Positions 63,805-64,000 of a stretch of DNA of 64,000 nucleotides are shown here, in pieces (position 1 is the stretch's first letter; each line of letters begins with the position of its first letter). The notes under the pieces are model-generated. The model was not told the DNA's origin. It worked only from the letters and a program-made list of their open reading frames with translations, and did not search any database. The position numbers were made by a program, and so were the translations under genes. This stretch comes from Pollenia angustigena. Taxonomy: Eukaryota; Arthropoda; Insecta; Diptera; Polleniidae. Where the stretch lies: the NCBI GenBank assembly GCA_930367215.1, contig OV884058.1:217972208-218036207 (forward strand). Direction: 5' to 3'.

Positions 63805-64000
63805 TTTCAAAATAAAAGTGATATTCTTTTTTAAAGTTTTGGAGTCTATAAAAGTTTCGTTCTTAATGGAAGTTTTCTCTTTTAGAAACATTTTTTTGGA
63901 TTGTATTTTGCCTGGTTATTACAGTCCGAAAACTCAATTATATAATGCTACTATTGCATACATGTTAACATAATATTAATGTATACATGTATGTATATGT
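63805..64000. other. Unique flank to the window edge
   Basis: AT-rich, no recognised feature. It marks the right boundary of the tandem duplication. Confidence 0.4.

Noticed and set aside
1..64000. CRISPR arrays, bacterial operons or phage genes
   Set aside because: Direct repeats here are long transposon or satellite units without regular spacers, and all coding remnants are eukaryotic mobile-element or insect host types.

Overview
This window is nuclear DNA from an insect, most probably a higher (cyclorrhaphan) fly. It is very AT-rich and intron-bearing. Its mobile elements are of types usual in flies: Copia, a gypsy-type LTR element with a tRNA-Lys primer site, Jockey LINEs, hAT and PIF/Harbinger-like DNA elements, and many short MITEs. 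It also holds the first part of an insect-type secreted adenosine deaminase growth factor gene (ADGF), which is broken. I see no intact host gene, no rRNA or tRNA gene and no bacterial-type feature. The window is essentially an intergenic or intronic transposon graveyard with two recently active LINEs in it.

Layout. 1-9 kb: AT-rich DNA with dispersed fly repeats and several MITEs. 9.4-15.7 kb: a 3.16 kb segment in two nearly identical tandem copies, ending in a pair of opposed MITEs. 15.8-28.6 kb: a dense series of MITEs and small TIR elements; target duplications are readable for most of them. They include a nested PIF/Harbinger remnant and a MITE whose right end has been amplified four-fold. 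28.8-36.5 kb: a decayed Copia element, split by a full-length two-ORF LINE on the minus strand with a perfect 16-bp target duplication. 36.5-40.6 kb: a 4.1 kb hAT element with an 8-bp duplication, itself holding a 5'-truncated Jockey LINE. 42.4-43.2 kb: the broken ADGF exon on the minus strand. 45.3-48.6 kb: a three-unit tandem array invaded by two different DNA transposons; the uninvaded units show the empty sites. 50.9-63.8 kb: a second tandem duplication of about 3.17 kb. It carries remnants of an unclassified, transposase-like gene, a dispersed repeat and a MITE. Its right copy is interrupted by an LTR element (54.8-61.4 kb) that keeps gag but has an intact Jockey LINE where pol should be.

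The genes do not form a pathway. What joins them is insertion history: tandem copies, target duplications and empty sites give relative ages for many insertions. The strongest unusual observations are four. First, a canonical -1 frameshift heptamer lies directly at the ORF1 stop of the 29.7-34.4 kb LINE, whose ORF2 has no usable ATG. Second, the LTR element has a gag-plus-LINE structure. Third, the two tandem duplications have dated insertions inside them. Fourth, an unclassified DDE-like gene family is present in the second duplication. Family names below rest on motifs read by eye; no database search was possible.
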